Source of the DNA: CAJCJE01 sp036494465
Lineage (GTDB): Bacteria > Actinomycetota > Actinomycetes > Mycobacteriales > Pseudonocardiaceae
Reading direction: 5' to 3'
NCBI GenBank assembly: GCA_036494465.1
Contig: DASXOJ010000046.1
Span: 1 to 64,000 of the forward strand
DNA length: 64,000 bases
Below are positions 8,086-17,106 of the stretch, one piece after another. The position numbers and the translations under genes are program-made. Positions within the stretch are counted from its first letter, which is position 1. Each line of letters opens with the position of its first letter. The notes under the pieces were generated by a model. That model was not told the DNA's origin and did no database searches. It was given only the letters and a program-made list of their open reading frames with translations.

Positions 8086-8257
8086 CGCCGGTCATCAACT
8101 CATCGGCTCATTCTGCGTCGACCAAAGTATTACTCCGCGCGGCCTCGGGGATGCCCCTGAGGTAATTCGACTGACAGCTACTGCCGCGTAAGGCATAGTT
8201 CGTCGAGCCAACACATCGTCCAGTCCGGACACGGCGCGCATTCCGGGGGGAGTCGTC

Positions 8258-9433
8258 ATGGAACACCTGTCCAAGCACCTGATCAACTGGGCCTCGATCC
8301 TGGAGCCCAAAACCCGCGAACAGGCGCTGGCCACGGCGTCGATGCCCTTCGTCTATCCGCACGTCGCGCTGATGCCCGACGCGCACCTCGGCAAGGGCGC
8401 CACCGTCGGCTCGGTCATCCCGACGCTCAAGGCGATCATCCCGGCCGCGGTCGGCGTGGACATCGGCTGCGGCATGATCGCGGTCCGCACCCAGTTCACC
8501 CGCGACGAGTTCACCACGCACCCGATCCCGCTCGCCACGCTGCGCGTCGCGATCGAACGCGCGATCCCGCTGTCGGCGGGCGCCGCGAACCAGAAGGTGA
8601 CGGCGACCGCGGCACCGCGCATCGAACTGCTCGCCAAGAAGGCGGCCAAGGACGGATTCGACCCGGGCGCCTACGCACGCAAGTGGGAAGGCCAGCTCGG
8701 TTCGCTCGGTTCCGGCAACCACTTCATCGAAGTGACCGTCGACGAGAACGACCGGGTGTGGCTGTTCCTGCACTCTGGTTCGCGCGGGGTCGGCAACAAG
8801 ATCGCCCAGTACCACATCGGCGTCGCACGCGAACTGTGCGAACGCTGGTGGATCACGTTGCCCGACCGTGACCTGGCCTACCTCCCGGAAGGCATCGACG
8901 AGTTCTGGCACTACATCCGCGAACTGCGGTGGGCGCAGGAATTCGCGTTGCTCAACCGGGAAGAAATGATGGACCGGGTCGTCGAATGCGTCGCCGACTG
9001 GCTCGGCACCGAGGTGATCGAACAGGAACGGACCAACTGTCACCACAATTTCACCCAGCTGGAAACTCATTTCGGCAAGGAAGTGTGGTTGTCCCGCAAG
9101 GGTGCCATCGAAGCCAAGGCAGGCCAGCCCGGCCTGATCCCGGGTTCGATGGGCACCGCGAGCTATGTGGTCGTCGGCAAGGGCAACCCGGTCTCGCTGA
9201 ACTCTTCGCCACACGGCGCGGGCCGCAACTACTCGCGGTCGGCCGCGCGGCGCACGTTCAACGCCGACCAGCTGCGCGAGGCGATGAAGGGCATCGAATA
9301 CCGCGACACCGACGCCTTCATCGACGAGATCCCGCAGGCGTACAAGCCGGTGGAACAGGTCATGGCGGACGCGGCCGACCTCGTCGAGGTGCGCCACGTG
9401 TTGCGGCAACTGGTGAACGTCAAGGGCGACTGA
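8258..9433 (+). CDS. rtcB: RtcB-family RNA ligase
   Basis: A 391-residue protein with the RtcB signature blocks in order: MPDAHLGKGATVG and VGVDIGCGM (Mn-binding Asp/Cys), LGSGNHFIEV, LHSGSRGVG, HHNF (metal His), and SSPHGAGRNYSRSAARR containing the His that is guanylylated. RtcB joins 2',3'-cyclic phosphate (or 3'-phosphate) ends to 5'-OH ends in RNA repair and tRNA healing, using GTP. The ATG follows a GGGGGGAG site. Length is typical of the shorter bacterial class. No RtcR sigma-54 activator or RtcA cyclase is visible nearby, so this copy is not in the Escherichia-type operon. Confidence 0.93.
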   Translation: MEHLSKHLINWASILEPKTREQALATASMPFVYPHVALMPDAHLGKGATVGSVIPTLKAIIPAAVGVDIGCGMIAVRTQFTRDEFTTHPIPLATLRVAIERAIPLSAGAANQKVTATAAPRIELLAKKAAKDGFDPGAYARKWEGQLGSLGSGNHFIEVTVDENDRVWLFLHSGSRGVGNKIAQYHIGVARELCERWWITLPDRDLAYLPEGIDEFWHYIRELRWAQEFALLNREEMMDRVVECVADWLGTEVIEQERTNCHHNFTQLETHFGKEVWLSRKGAIEAKAGQPGLIPGSMGTASYVVVGKGNPVSLNSSPHGAGRNYSRSAARRTFNADQLREAMKGIEYRDTDAFIDEIPQAYKPVEQVMADAADLVEVRHVLRQLVNVKGD

Positions 9434-9435
9434 TC

Positions 9436-9469
9436 GAGGTGCGAGACGCTGCCAGGCGTCTCGCACCTC
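9436..9469. terminator. Bidirectional hairpin between convergent genes
   Basis: Perfect 14-bp stem (GAGGTGCGAGACGC with its complement) around a 6-base loop, placed between the stops of rtcB and of the molybdopterin oxidoreductase gene. There is no U-run, as is usual for actinobacterial terminators. Confidence 0.8.
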
Positions 9470-9474
9470 AGCGG

Positions 9475-10782
9475 TCAGATGCCGCCCCTCCGGAAGTCGA
9501 TCGACCGAACCCACTTGGTGTTGTGCACGCCCGGCAGTGCCGGGACGATGATGCGCGCCGGGAAACCGTGATCGAGTGAAAGATCAGCGCCGTTCACCCG
9601 CAACGCGAGCAGCGCATCGGGGTCGACCACCTGATTTCCTTGCAGGGTGGCGACTTTCCAGGCCCCGCTGCGTTCGGCGGACTGCACCAGTGCGGAGTGC
9701 GGTGCGGGCACGCCCACCAGGTGCGCCAGGTCGGCGAGCTTGACGCCGGTCCAGGTCTGCGTGCTCGACCAGCCCTCGACGCAGGCGATCGGCAGGTCGG
9801 CGGAGTGCTGCGGCATGGCGAGCAGCGTGGCGCGGTCCAGCACGACCGGTTTGCCGCCTCCGGTCAGGGTAAGCCGCCACGCGACGCCGACGTCGACCGT
9901 CCGCAGTCCGGCGGCGACCGCGGTGCGGTTGATCTGGAAGCCGTTCGGACCGTCGCCATAGGACCGTCCACGTGGGATCAACAGCGACGCCCACCGGGTG
10001 AATCCACCGACGGTCTGACCGGCGGTGAGCACCGCGACCAGCAGCGAACCGCCGCCGACCAGCGCGAGCGCGCCGCGCCGCGACAACGTCGGCTTGGCCG
10101 GATTGACCGCGACCAGGCCCTCGCCGTCCTGCGGTTCGGGCTTGGCGTCCGCGCGGCTGGTGCGCAGTTCCGCACGCAGCGACCGGGATTTCAGGCCGCG
10201 CACCATTTTCGGGAACTTGATGCCGACGTGCACGACGAACGCGCCGATGAAGATCCAGGCGCCCCAGTAGTGCGCGGTGTAGAAGCTGAAGCCGAAGATG
10301 TAGTCGTACTGGATGTTCAGCAGACCGGTGACGATCTGGAACAGGATCCCGCCGACCAGCAGCAGCAACGACAGCCGCTCGATCACCTGCGCGACCGACC
10401 GGGCGGGCGGCCAGCTGAACAGTTTCGGCACGACCGACCAGAGTTTGGCCAGCACGACGGGGGTCAGGATCAGGCCGAGGCCGACGTGCAGGCCCTCGGT
10501 CAACCGGAACAGCCACGCGGGCCGGCTCGGCCAGGTGAAGAACGGCAGGTGCAGGAAGCCGACGTGACCGGGCAGGCTCTGGCCGTACTGCGGTGCGTAG
10601 GCGATGTAGTCGAGCAGCCCGGTGATGATCACCAGCGGCAGCGAGCAGAGCAGGACGAGCCCGAAGATCGAGGTCAGCCATGGTCCGCGCAGTGGGCTGC
10701 GGAAGGCTTTCGCCGGGTCGGGGCCTGGCGGCTTGCGCCGTTCGATAGCGCGCCAGAACGCAGCAGGGAACCCGTAGTTCAT
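9475..10782 (-). CDS. Membrane-bound molybdopterin oxidoreductase with cytochrome-b-like N-terminal domain
   Basis: A 435-residue protein. Residues 1-200 hold several transmembrane helices with spaced His residues (LTEGLHVGLG, TAHYWGAWIF, FVVHVGIKF), like a di-haem cytochrome b561-type module. Near residue 235 is a further hydrophobic segment headed by SRRGALALVGGG, which resembles a Tat twin-arginine signal. The C-terminal 190 residues are a sulfite-oxidase/YedY-type domain with IACVEGWSSTQTW, whose Cys is the expected molybdenum ligand. Electrons could pass between an extracytoplasmic Mo site and the quinone pool. The donor substrate is not evident. Start ATG 10782 has no strong ribosome site. 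Not clearly linked to its neighbours. Confidence 0.85.
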   Translation of the reverse strand: MNYGFPAAFWRAIERRKPPGPDPAKAFRSPLRGPWLTSIFGLVLLCSLPLVIITGLLDYIAYAPQYGQSLPGHVGFLHLPFFTWPSRPAWLFRLTEGLHVGLGLILTPVVLAKLWSVVPKLFSWPPARSVAQVIERLSLLLLVGGILFQIVTGLLNIQYDYIFGFSFYTAHYWGAWIFIGAFVVHVGIKFPKMVRGLKSRSLRAELRTSRADAKPEPQDGEGLVAVNPAKPTLSRRGALALVGGGSLLVAVLTAGQTVGGFTRWASLLIPRGRSYGDGPNGFQINRTAVAAGLRTVDVGVAWRLTLTGGGKPVVLDRATLLAMPQHSADLPIACVEGWSSTQTWTGVKLADLAHLVGVPAPHSALVQSAERSGAWKVATLQGNQVVDPDALLALRVNGADLSLDHGFPARIIVPALPGVHNTKWVRSIDFRRGGI

Positions 10783-10856
10783 GACAGCCGACTCTAGGCA
10801 GCAATGACCCGGTCGACCTCGTGGAACGGGGATCGGTAAGCAGTCCCTAATAGTCC

Positions 10857-11609
10857 TTACCGGACCAGTATCGACCGGAGCCTGCGCGCCGCCAGCAGCC
10901 AGGCGAGCCCGCCGACCACGATCAGGTAGCCGAGCGCGTAGCCGACCGAGCCGCCGATGTCGTCCAGGGTGACGCCACGCAGCAGGTCGATGCTCGGGTA
11001 CAGCGGCAGCGCGCGGACCACGACCTGGATGGCGGGCGGGTACACGGTGATCGGGTAGAAGGTGGCGGAGAACAGGAACATCGGCAGCATGAACAGCTGG
11101 ATCAGCTGGAAGTCGTGCCAGTTGCGCAGGAACGTCATGACCAGCAGGCCGAGCGCGCCGAACGAGGCGCCGGTGAGCGCGGCGGCGGGGATGGCGAGCA
11201 GCGCGATCGGGGTGCGGACCAGGCCGAGCACGGCCATCACCGCGAGAAATCCGGTACCGGACAGGGCACCCCTCGCCGCGGCCCAGCTGATCTCGCCGAT
11301 GGCCAGGTCGGCCGTTGTGCTCGGGGTGCGCAGGATCGCGTCGTAGACGTTCTCCTCGCGCAGCCGGGTGTAGGCGCTGAAGGTCGTCTCGTTGACGGCC
11401 GCGTTCATGGCGGCGGTGGCGAGCAGGGCGGGCGCGACGTACTCGGGGTAGCTGACGCCGGCCAGGCCGGGCAGGGTGCCGATCAGGTGCCCGACGCCGA
11501 CGCCGATCGAGACCAGGTACAGCAGCGGTTCGAGCACGCTGGCGACCAGGATGCCCCAGGTGTGCCGGTAGACCAGCAGGTTGCGGTTGATGAAGGCGAG
11601 CGCGGCCAC
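10857..11609 (-). CDS. ABC-2 type (DrrB-like) exporter permease
   Basis: A 250-residue six-helix ABC-2 permease. The N-terminus FINRNLLVYRHTW and the ending RRLRSILVR, with LLRGVTLDDIG before the last helix pair, fit the daunorubicin-resistance DrrB/NodJ group. The GTG start at 11609 follows GGGGGA. Last gene of an ATPase-permease-permease operon read leftward, nine bases after the preceding permease stop. The two unlike permeases probably form a heterodimer with a dimer of the ATPase. Drug, lipid or polysaccharide export is possible; the substrate is unknown. Confidence 0.85.
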   Translation of the reverse strand: MAALAFINRNLLVYRHTWGILVASVLEPLLYLVSIGVGVGHLIGTLPGLAGVSYPEYVAPALLATAAMNAAVNETTFSAYTRLREENVYDAILRTPSTTADLAIGEISWAAARGALSGTGFLAVMAVLGLVRTPIALLAIPAAALTGASFGALGLLVMTFLRNWHDFQLIQLFMLPMFLFSATFYPITVYPPAIQVVVRALPLYPSIDLLRGVTLDDIGGSVGYALGYLIVVGGLAWLLAARRLRSILVR

Positions 11610-11618
11610 TGTTCCCCC

Positions 11619-12389
11619 TTACGCGTGCAGTTGGCGGCGGTAGCGGTACCAGGCTGCTGCTGTGCCCGCGATGGTGAGCGCACCGAGGTAGCCGACGTGG
11701 GTGAGGGTGCTCGCGGTCGTCGCGGTGCCGAGCGAGAGCGTCCGGCACAGGTCGACGCCCTGCCACAACGGTGTGACGTAGGCGATTTCGCGCAGCCACC
11801 CTGGCAGTTCGGTGACCGCGAAGAACGTGCCGGAGAGCATGTAGAGCGGGAAGATGACGAAGCGGAAGATCAGGTTGAGCGACGCTGCCCTGCGCACGCT
11901 CACCGCGATGGCCGCCGCGGGCGCGGCGAAGGCGAGGCCGGTGAGCACGGCGGCCGGGACCGTCCACAGTGAACCGATGGTGTGTGTGGCGCCGAGGATG
12001 GTCATGGCAGCCAGGAAGGTCGCGCTGGTGGTGGCCAGCCGGAAGCTGACGTAGAGCAGGTGCCCGGCCAGGATGTCGCCGGGTTCCAGCGGGCTGCCTG
12101 CCGCGATGCGGTAACTGCGGCCGGTGTGCAGCGCGCGGTAGACCGGATAGGACAGTTCAAGGAACGCGGTCTGCATGGCGGACGCGGCCAGCACGCCCGG
12201 TGCCACGAACGCGAGGTAGGAGCTGCCGGGCACCGGCGCGTGACCGGTGGCGTCGACCAGGGTGCCAAGACCGAGCCCGAGACCGAGCAGGAACAGCAGC
12301 GGGTTCAGGACGCTGATCACCGCGCTGGCCCGCCAGCTGTGCCGGTAGCAGGTCATCCAGTACGCGAATTCGCGCAGGGCCGGTGGCAT
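11619..12389 (-). CDS. ABC-2 type exporter permease
   Basis: A 256-residue six-helix permease (FAYWMTCYRHSWRAS at the cytoplasmic N-terminus, FPLYMLSGTFFAVTELPGW before the last helices), related to but distinct from the downstream permease. Its ATG shares one base with the ATPase stop (TGATG), so the two are translationally coupled. Member of the same exporter operon. Confidence 0.85.
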   Translation of the reverse strand: MPPALREFAYWMTCYRHSWRASAVISVLNPLLFLLGLGLGLGTLVDATGHAPVPGSSYLAFVAPGVLAASAMQTAFLELSYPVYRALHTGRSYRIAAGSPLEPGDILAGHLLYVSFRLATTSATFLAAMTILGATHTIGSLWTVPAAVLTGLAFAAPAAAIAVSVRRAASLNLIFRFVIFPLYMLSGTFFAVTELPGWLREIAYVTPLWQGVDLCRTLSLGTATTASTLTHVGYLGALTIAGTAAAWYRYRRQLHA

Positions 12390-13336
12390 CAGCCCACCAA
12401 CGTCCGGCCGGTCAGGGTGAGAAAGACGTCCTCAAGGCTGGCACGGCGCACCAGCGCGGTGAGCGGGCGCAGGCCGATCGCGTGCACGGCAGCCAGGGCG
12501 TGTTCGCCGTCGTCGGCGTAGAGCAGTAGCTTGTCGGGTAGCACTTCGATGCGTTCGGGCAGTTCGGCCTTGATCCGCGTGGTCGCTGATTCCCTTTCCT
12601 CGCGCGGGAAACGCACCTCCAGTACCTCGCGGCTGACGTGGCTCGCGATCAGGTCGCGCGGGCTGCCCTCGGCCACGATCCGGCCGTGGTCCATGATCGC
12701 GAGCCGGTCGCAGAGCTGTTCGGCCTCGTCCATGTAGTGCGTGGTGAGGATGAGCGCGACGCCGTCCTCCTTGAGCTGGAACAGCCGCTCCCACAGCACG
12801 TGCCGCGCCTGCGGGTCCAGGCCGGTGGTCGGCTCGTCGAGCAGCAGGATCTCCGGCTCGTTGATCAGCGAGCGGGCGATGGCCAGCCGTCTGCGCATGC
12901 CACCGGAGAGCGCCTGAACCCGTTCCGCGCTTTTCTCCGTCAACTGGGCGAATTCGAGCAGTTCGGTCGTCCGCTGCGCGCGGACGGCGCGCGGGATGTC
13001 GAAGTAGCGGGCGTAGACCAGCAGGTTCTCCCGCACGGTCAGTTCGGAGTCGAGCGAGTCGTCCTGCGGGACGACGCCGATCCGCGCTCTGATCCGCTTG
13101 CCGTCCCGGACCGGGTCGAGGCCGAGCACGCGCAACGTGCCCGAGGTCGGCGGCGAGACGCAGCCGATCATCCGCATGGTCGAGGACTTGCCCGCCCCGT
13201 TGGGCCCGAGGAAGCCGAAGGCTTCACCCCGGTGCAGCGCGAAGTCGATGCCGTTGACGGCGGGGAATCCGTCGCTGCCCTTGCCGGTGCGATGCACCTT
13301 GGTCAGGTCGGTGGCGAGGACGAGGGGTTCGGGCAT
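12389..13336 (-). CDS. ABC exporter ATP-binding protein (DrrA-like)
   Basis: A 315-residue nucleotide-binding subunit: Walker A GPNGAGKSS near residue 50, Q-loop VVPQDDSLD, signature LSGGMRRRL, Walker B ILLLDEPTTGLD, H-loop TTHYMDEAEQL. The extra 80-residue C-terminal domain (SASLEDVFLTLTGR-like ending) is characteristic of the DrrA/NodI drug and polysaccharide exporter group. ATG 13336 was chosen over ATG 13351 because GGAG lies eight bases before it. First gene of the operon with the two permeases. No regulator gene is attached; the 92 bp to the ROK gene hold the likely promoter. Confidence 0.9.
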   Translation of the reverse strand: MPEPLVLATDLTKVHRTGKGSDGFPAVNGIDFALHRGEAFGFLGPNGAGKSSTMRMIGCVSPPTSGTLRVLGLDPVRDGKRIRARIGVVPQDDSLDSELTVRENLLVYARYFDIPRAVRAQRTTELLEFAQLTEKSAERVQALSGGMRRRLAIARSLINEPEILLLDEPTTGLDPQARHVLWERLFQLKEDGVALILTTHYMDEAEQLCDRLAIMDHGRIVAEGSPRDLIASHVSREVLEVRFPREERESATTRIKAELPERIEVLPDKLLLYADDGEHALAAVHAIGLRPLTALVRRASLEDVFLTLTGRTLVG

Positions 13337-13428
13337 GCGTGCTCCGTCCATCGGCGGGGCACCATGGAAGCACACTATTTACGCGACGTCATTCATTTTT
13401 TTCATCAGATGACACGAAATTTGCGGGA

Positions 13429-14631
13429 TTAGGCAGATTGGGCGCGGTTTCTGCTGGTCGAGCGGTTTCGGGAGGGAGCGACCAGGCTCTGCGCGGCGAT
13501 GGCCGCGCCGCCGCGGGCCCACTCCTCGAATTCCAGTGGGCGCACGATCACTTCGCAGTCAGCGGCGGCACCGAACGCCTGCGCCACGAACGACGTCCGG
13601 ATCTGCTCGGCGAACAGGTCGTAGGAGGCGACGCCCTCCCCGGAGATGATGATCCGTTCCGGGCCGATCAGGTTGGCGACCGCGGCAAGCGCGAGCCCGA
13701 GCGCGTGACCGGCGCGGGTGAACACCGCGCGTACGGCAGGGTCGCCGTCGCGCGCCAGCCGCACGCTCTCCTCCATGGTCAGCCGGTTGTTACCGGTTGC
13801 CTGCCGCGCCTGTTCGACGATGGCCTGGGTGGACGCGACCGCCTCGACGCAACCGGTGTTGCCGCAGGTGCAGGTGCGATCCATGCCGCCGACCGGCAGA
13901 TGCCCGACCTCGCCCGCGACGCCGTGCGCGCCGGACACCACATGCCCGTCCAGCGAGATCCCGCAGCCGATGCCGGTGCCCACCGTGACCAGCGCGAACG
14001 CCGAAATGCCCGCGCCGGCACCGAACCACTGCTCGGCGACGGTCAGCGCCCGCACGTCGTTCTCGATCAGCGTCGGCATGCCGGTCGCGGTCTCGACGAG
14101 TTGCGCGAGCGGGACGCCGTGCCAGTTCAGGAAGGGGGAGTGGTGCACGACGCCGGTCTGCCGGTCCACGTCGCCGGAGATGGTGATGCCCAATCCGTGC
14201 ACCTCGGCGACGGGTTGCTGTTTCGGTGCCGCGATGAGCTTGCGGACGAGCCGGGCTATCGCCAACACGACGCTGTCCACGTCGCGCGAGTCCAAAGCGG
14301 CCCGTTTCGCGGCAATCGGCTTGGCGGTGAGGTCGGTGAGCACGCCGATCAGCTCGTCTGCGGTGACCTTCACGCCGAGAAAGCTGGCCCGTTCCGGCCG
14401 CACCGCGACCAGCGTGGCCGGTCGTCCGGTGAGCCGGTCGCCGACCGGGCGGCCGATCTCCACGATCCAGCCGTCCTCCAGCAACGGGGTGGCCGCTTTG
14501 GTCACCGCGCCGGAGGACAAACCGGTCCGTCGTCCGACCTCTGCCCTGGTCAGCGGGCCGTGGGCAAGCATGGTCTGGAACACCAGAGTGGCCGCCGGGG
14601 CCTGGTTGGGTAGCTCCACGCCGCCGATCAT
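13429..14631 (-). CDS. ROK-family transcriptional repressor 1
   Basis: A 400-residue protein. N-terminal winged helix (residues 10-75: LTRAEVGRRTGLSSGAVTK) is followed by an actin-like ROK domain with the zinc site CTCGNTGCVE and the sugar-site block GEVGHLPVGG. ROK repressors bind DNA until a sugar or sugar phosphate releases them. It is divergent from the secreted GH27 gene that heads the carbohydrate operon at 14968-23726, so that operon is its likely target. Possible operators are TTCCG-T-CGGAA right at its own start (14635-14645) and the inverted repeat at 14696-14717. The ligand is unknown. Confidence 0.88.
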   Translation of the reverse strand: MIGGVELPNQAPAATLVFQTMLAHGPLTRAEVGRRTGLSSGAVTKAATPLLEDGWIVEIGRPVGDRLTGRPATLVAVRPERASFLGVKVTADELIGVLTDLTAKPIAAKRAALDSRDVDSVVLAIARLVRKLIAAPKQQPVAEVHGLGITISGDVDRQTGVVHHSPFLNWHGVPLAQLVETATGMPTLIENDVRALTVAEQWFGAGAGISAFALVTVGTGIGCGISLDGHVVSGAHGVAGEVGHLPVGGMDRTCTCGNTGCVEAVASTQAIVEQARQATGNNRLTMEESVRLARDGDPAVRAVFTRAGHALGLALAAVANLIGPERIIISGEGVASYDLFAEQIRTSFVAQAFGAAADCEVIVRPLEFEEWARGGAAIAAQSLVAPSRNRSTSRNRAQSA

Positions 14632-14695
14632 AGCTTCCGTCGGAAAGAAAAACGTCCCACGTGAAGCAGGTATGTCCCGCTCTGGGAGGTCACGG

Positions 14696-14717
14696 AAACA
14701 TCATCCCTCCGATGTTT
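14696..14717. promoter_or_regulatory. Candidate ROK operator
   Basis: AAACATC (14696-14702) and GATGTTT (14711-14717) form a perfect 7-bp inverted repeat with an 8-base spacer, ending three bases before the -35 box of the rightward promoter. Position suits a repressor of the GH27/transport operon and possibly of ROK repressor 1 itself. Confidence 0.6.
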
Positions 14718-14720
14718 ATG

Positions 14721-14750
14721 TTGACTGTGGAAGAAAACGATGGTTAGAGT
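14721..14750 (+). promoter_or_regulatory. Sigma-70-type promoter of the GH27/transport operon
   Basis: TTGACT (14721-14726), an 18-base spacer and TAGAGT (14745-14750) match the housekeeping actinobacterial consensus. Transcription would start near 14757 and leave a leader of about 210 bases before the GH27 ATG. Confidence 0.6.
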
Positions 14751-14967
14751 GCCTCTACTCGGCCGGGCCCCCAGTCCACAACCACGGGGACCCGCGCTGA
14801 GCAGCGAAAACGTCCACAAACCGCAGTTCGCGCGGACCAGGTCCGCAGCGACGAATTCCAGGTGCCCACGCGTAGGGCGTCGGCCTCCCGCCGGTGTGCC
14901 CTGTACTCCGCGCGCCCAGGCACCAGCCGTGATTGGTCAGCAATGGTGCGACTGAGATGGAGTGATC
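14751..14967 (+). other. Long untranslated leader of GH27 gene
   Basis: About 210 bases between the predicted promoter and the GH27 start. I see no supportable small gene, riboswitch signature or strong terminator hairpin. GGAG at 14959-14962 is the ribosome site for the ATG at 14968. Confidence 0.35.
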
Positions 14968-17028
14968 ATGGCAGGTCGTCGATCACCCGTTCGTAGAACG
15001 GTTTCGACCCGCTTAACCGGCGTAACGCTGTCCCTGTTGGCAGCGGTCGCGTTGACAGTGACTTCGGCAGCGGCAGCGACCAACGCGCCCGCCACCCCGC
15101 AAAACCAGCAACAGCAGCAGAACAACAACTCCGTGCTCGCGGCGAAGCCGTACATGGGTTGGAGCAGCTGGAGTCTTGAGTCCACGAACTATCCCGGCGT
15201 CAACCCGACCGGCGGAGCCAGCTGGCTCACCGAAGCGCACGTGCTGGCCAACGCCGACATCGAAGCGGCGAAACTGAAGTCGCACGGCTACGACTACGTC
15301 AACATCGACGCGGGCTGGCTCGGCGGATTCGACTCCTACGGCAGGCCGCTGGCGAACACCACGACTTTCCCGGACGGCATCGCCTACATCGGCAACTACG
15401 TCCACAAGAAGGGCCTCAAGCTCGGCATCTATCTCGCCGTCGGCCTGGACCCCAAGGCGTACGGCGACGGCACGACGCCGATCTACGGCGCGCCCAACTG
15501 CCACACCAGCGACCTGGTCTACCCGGACAAGCGGCTGACCAACGGCTGGGATTCGGCCTACCAGATCAACTACGCGAGCCCGTGCGCGCAGGCGTATGCC
15601 AACTCGATCGCCGACGAGTTCGCCAGTTGGGGCGTTGACTTCCTGAAGATGGACGGCGTCGGGCCGGGCTCGAACCAGAACGGCGCGAACCACGACGACA
15701 CCGGTGACGTGAAGGCGTGGTCGGCGGCGCTCAAGCACAGTGGCAGGCAGATCCAGTACTACCTGTCCTGGTCGCTGGACCACAACGACGCGAGCACCTG
15801 GACCCAGTACGCCAACGGCGCGCGCGTGGACACCGATGTCGAGTGCTACTGCAACACCCTGGTGACCTGGAACAACTCGGTCAAGGAGCGCTGGAACGAC
15901 GTGGTCCAGTGGATCCCGGACGCGCGCCCCGGCTACTGGAACAACCTGGACTCCCTGGATGTCGGCGACGGCACCATGGATGGCATCACCGACACCGAGC
16001 GGCAGAGTTACCTGACGCTGTGGGCGATCGAGGCCGCGCCGCTCTACGAGGGCGACGATCTGACCAAACTGGACAGTTACGGTCTTTCCCTGCTGACCAA
16101 CGACGAGGTCATCGGCGTCGACCAGGCGGGCATCCCGGCCAAGCCGGTCAGCCAGGCCGCCGACCAGCAGGTCTGGTACGCGCACAACCCGGATGGCAGC
16201 TACACGGTCGCCCTGTTCAACATGGGTGGGCAGCAGGCCACGGTCACCGCGAACTGGAGTGACCTGGGCATCTCCGGTTCGGCTGGCGTGCGTGACCTGT
16301 GGCAGCACAAGAACCTGGGCAACTACGGCGGCAGCTTCAGCGCCACCCTGGCCTCGCACGGTTCGGAACTGCTGCACATCACGCCGAGCGGTCCGGCCAT
16401 TCCCGCCGGCGCGCACGGCACCGCGTCCACCGCGAACAGCATCTCGCTGGCGTGGGACGGCGTCAGCAAGGCGACCGGTTACGACGTCTACAACGGCGCC
16501 ACCAAGGTCGCGTCGGTGCACGGCACCTCGGCCACCGTCAACGGCCTCAAGCCGTCCACCGGCTACGACTTCACTGTGGTCGCGGACGGCTACGGCGGCC
16601 AGTCCCCGCACTCGGCGGCGGCCTCGCTGACCACCCCAGGCGCGAACGGACCGACCGCGTACGAGGCGGAGGCATCCGGCAACACGATCGCGGGCAGCGC
16701 GGCGATCTACAGCTGCGGCGGTTGCTCCGGCGGATCGAAGGTCGGCTACCTCGGCGGCGGCGGAACGTTGACCATGAACAACATCAGCGTGGCCGTCAGC
16801 GGCACCTACCTGATGCGGCTGTCCTACGTGGACGGCGATTCGAGTAGAACCGCGGACATCACCGTGAACGGGAAATCGTTCGAGCAGCCGCTGTCCGGCA
16901 CCAACGACAACAACTGGGATGTCGCGCAGACGGTGACCATCCCGGTCCAGTTGACCGCGGGTCCGAACACGATCGAGTTCGGCAACCCGACCGACTACGT
17001 GTCCGACATCGACAAGATCAGCGTGTAG
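14968..17028 (+). CDS. Secreted GH27-family alpha-galactosidase-like enzyme with FN3 and CBM35-like domains
   Basis: A 686-residue exoenzyme. Arg-rich N-terminus plus hydrophobic core (signal, residues 1-37), then a Gln/Asn-rich linker (40-52). The GH27-type barrel spans about 55-335: MGWSSWSLEST, YVNIDAGW, VDFLKMDGVG with the nucleophile Asp near 229, and an R-x3-W-N-N-L-D segment for the acid/base. A C-terminal beta-sandwich follows, then FN3 (about 474-557) and a CBM35/CBM6-like module (563-686: AYEAEASGNTI, VGYLGGGGTL). It probably releases terminal alpha-galactose (or beta-L-arabinopyranose) from plant polysaccharide outside the cell, feeding the transporter downstream. ATG 14968 is preferred over GTG 14962 by ribosome-site spacing. 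Confidence 0.88.
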   Translation: MAGRRSPVRRTVSTRLTGVTLSLLAAVALTVTSAAAATNAPATPQNQQQQQNNNSVLAAKPYMGWSSWSLESTNYPGVNPTGGASWLTEAHVLANADIEAAKLKSHGYDYVNIDAGWLGGFDSYGRPLANTTTFPDGIAYIGNYVHKKGLKLGIYLAVGLDPKAYGDGTTPIYGAPNCHTSDLVYPDKRLTNGWDSAYQINYASPCAQAYANSIADEFASWGVDFLKMDGVGPGSNQNGANHDDTGDVKAWSAALKHSGRQIQYYLSWSLDHNDASTWTQYANGARVDTDVECYCNTLVTWNNSVKERWNDVVQWIPDARPGYWNNLDSLDVGDGTMDGITDTERQSYLTLWAIEAAPLYEGDDLTKLDSYGLSLLTNDEVIGVDQAGIPAKPVSQAADQQVWYAHNPDGSYTVALFNMGGQQATVTANWSDLGISGSAGVRDLWQHKNLGNYGGSFSATLASHGSELLHITPSGPAIPAGAHGTASTANSISLAWDGVSKATGYDVYNGATKVASVHGTSATVNGLKPSTGYDFTVVADGYGGQSPHSAAASLTTPGANGPTAYEAEASGNTIAGSAAIYSCGGCSGGSKVGYLGGGGTLTMNNISVAVSGTYLMRLSYVDGDSSRTADITVNGKSFEQPLSGTNDNNWDVAQTVTIPVQLTAGPNTIEFGNPTDYVSDIDKISV

Positions 17029-17039
17029 CACCCCAGGGG

Positions 17040-17063
17040 CCGGCCCGGCCGAAACCGGGCCGG
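17040..17063 (+). terminator. Intercistronic hairpin between GH27 and permease genes
   Basis: CCGGCCCGG (17040-17048) pairs with CCGGGCCGG (17055-17063) around a CCGAAA loop. It could terminate part of the transcription or stabilise the GH27 message, giving more enzyme than transporter. Confidence 0.6.
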
Positions 17064-17106
17064 ACCCTGTTACGCAAAGCAGCTCTGTCACACAAAGGAG
17101 AGTGTG

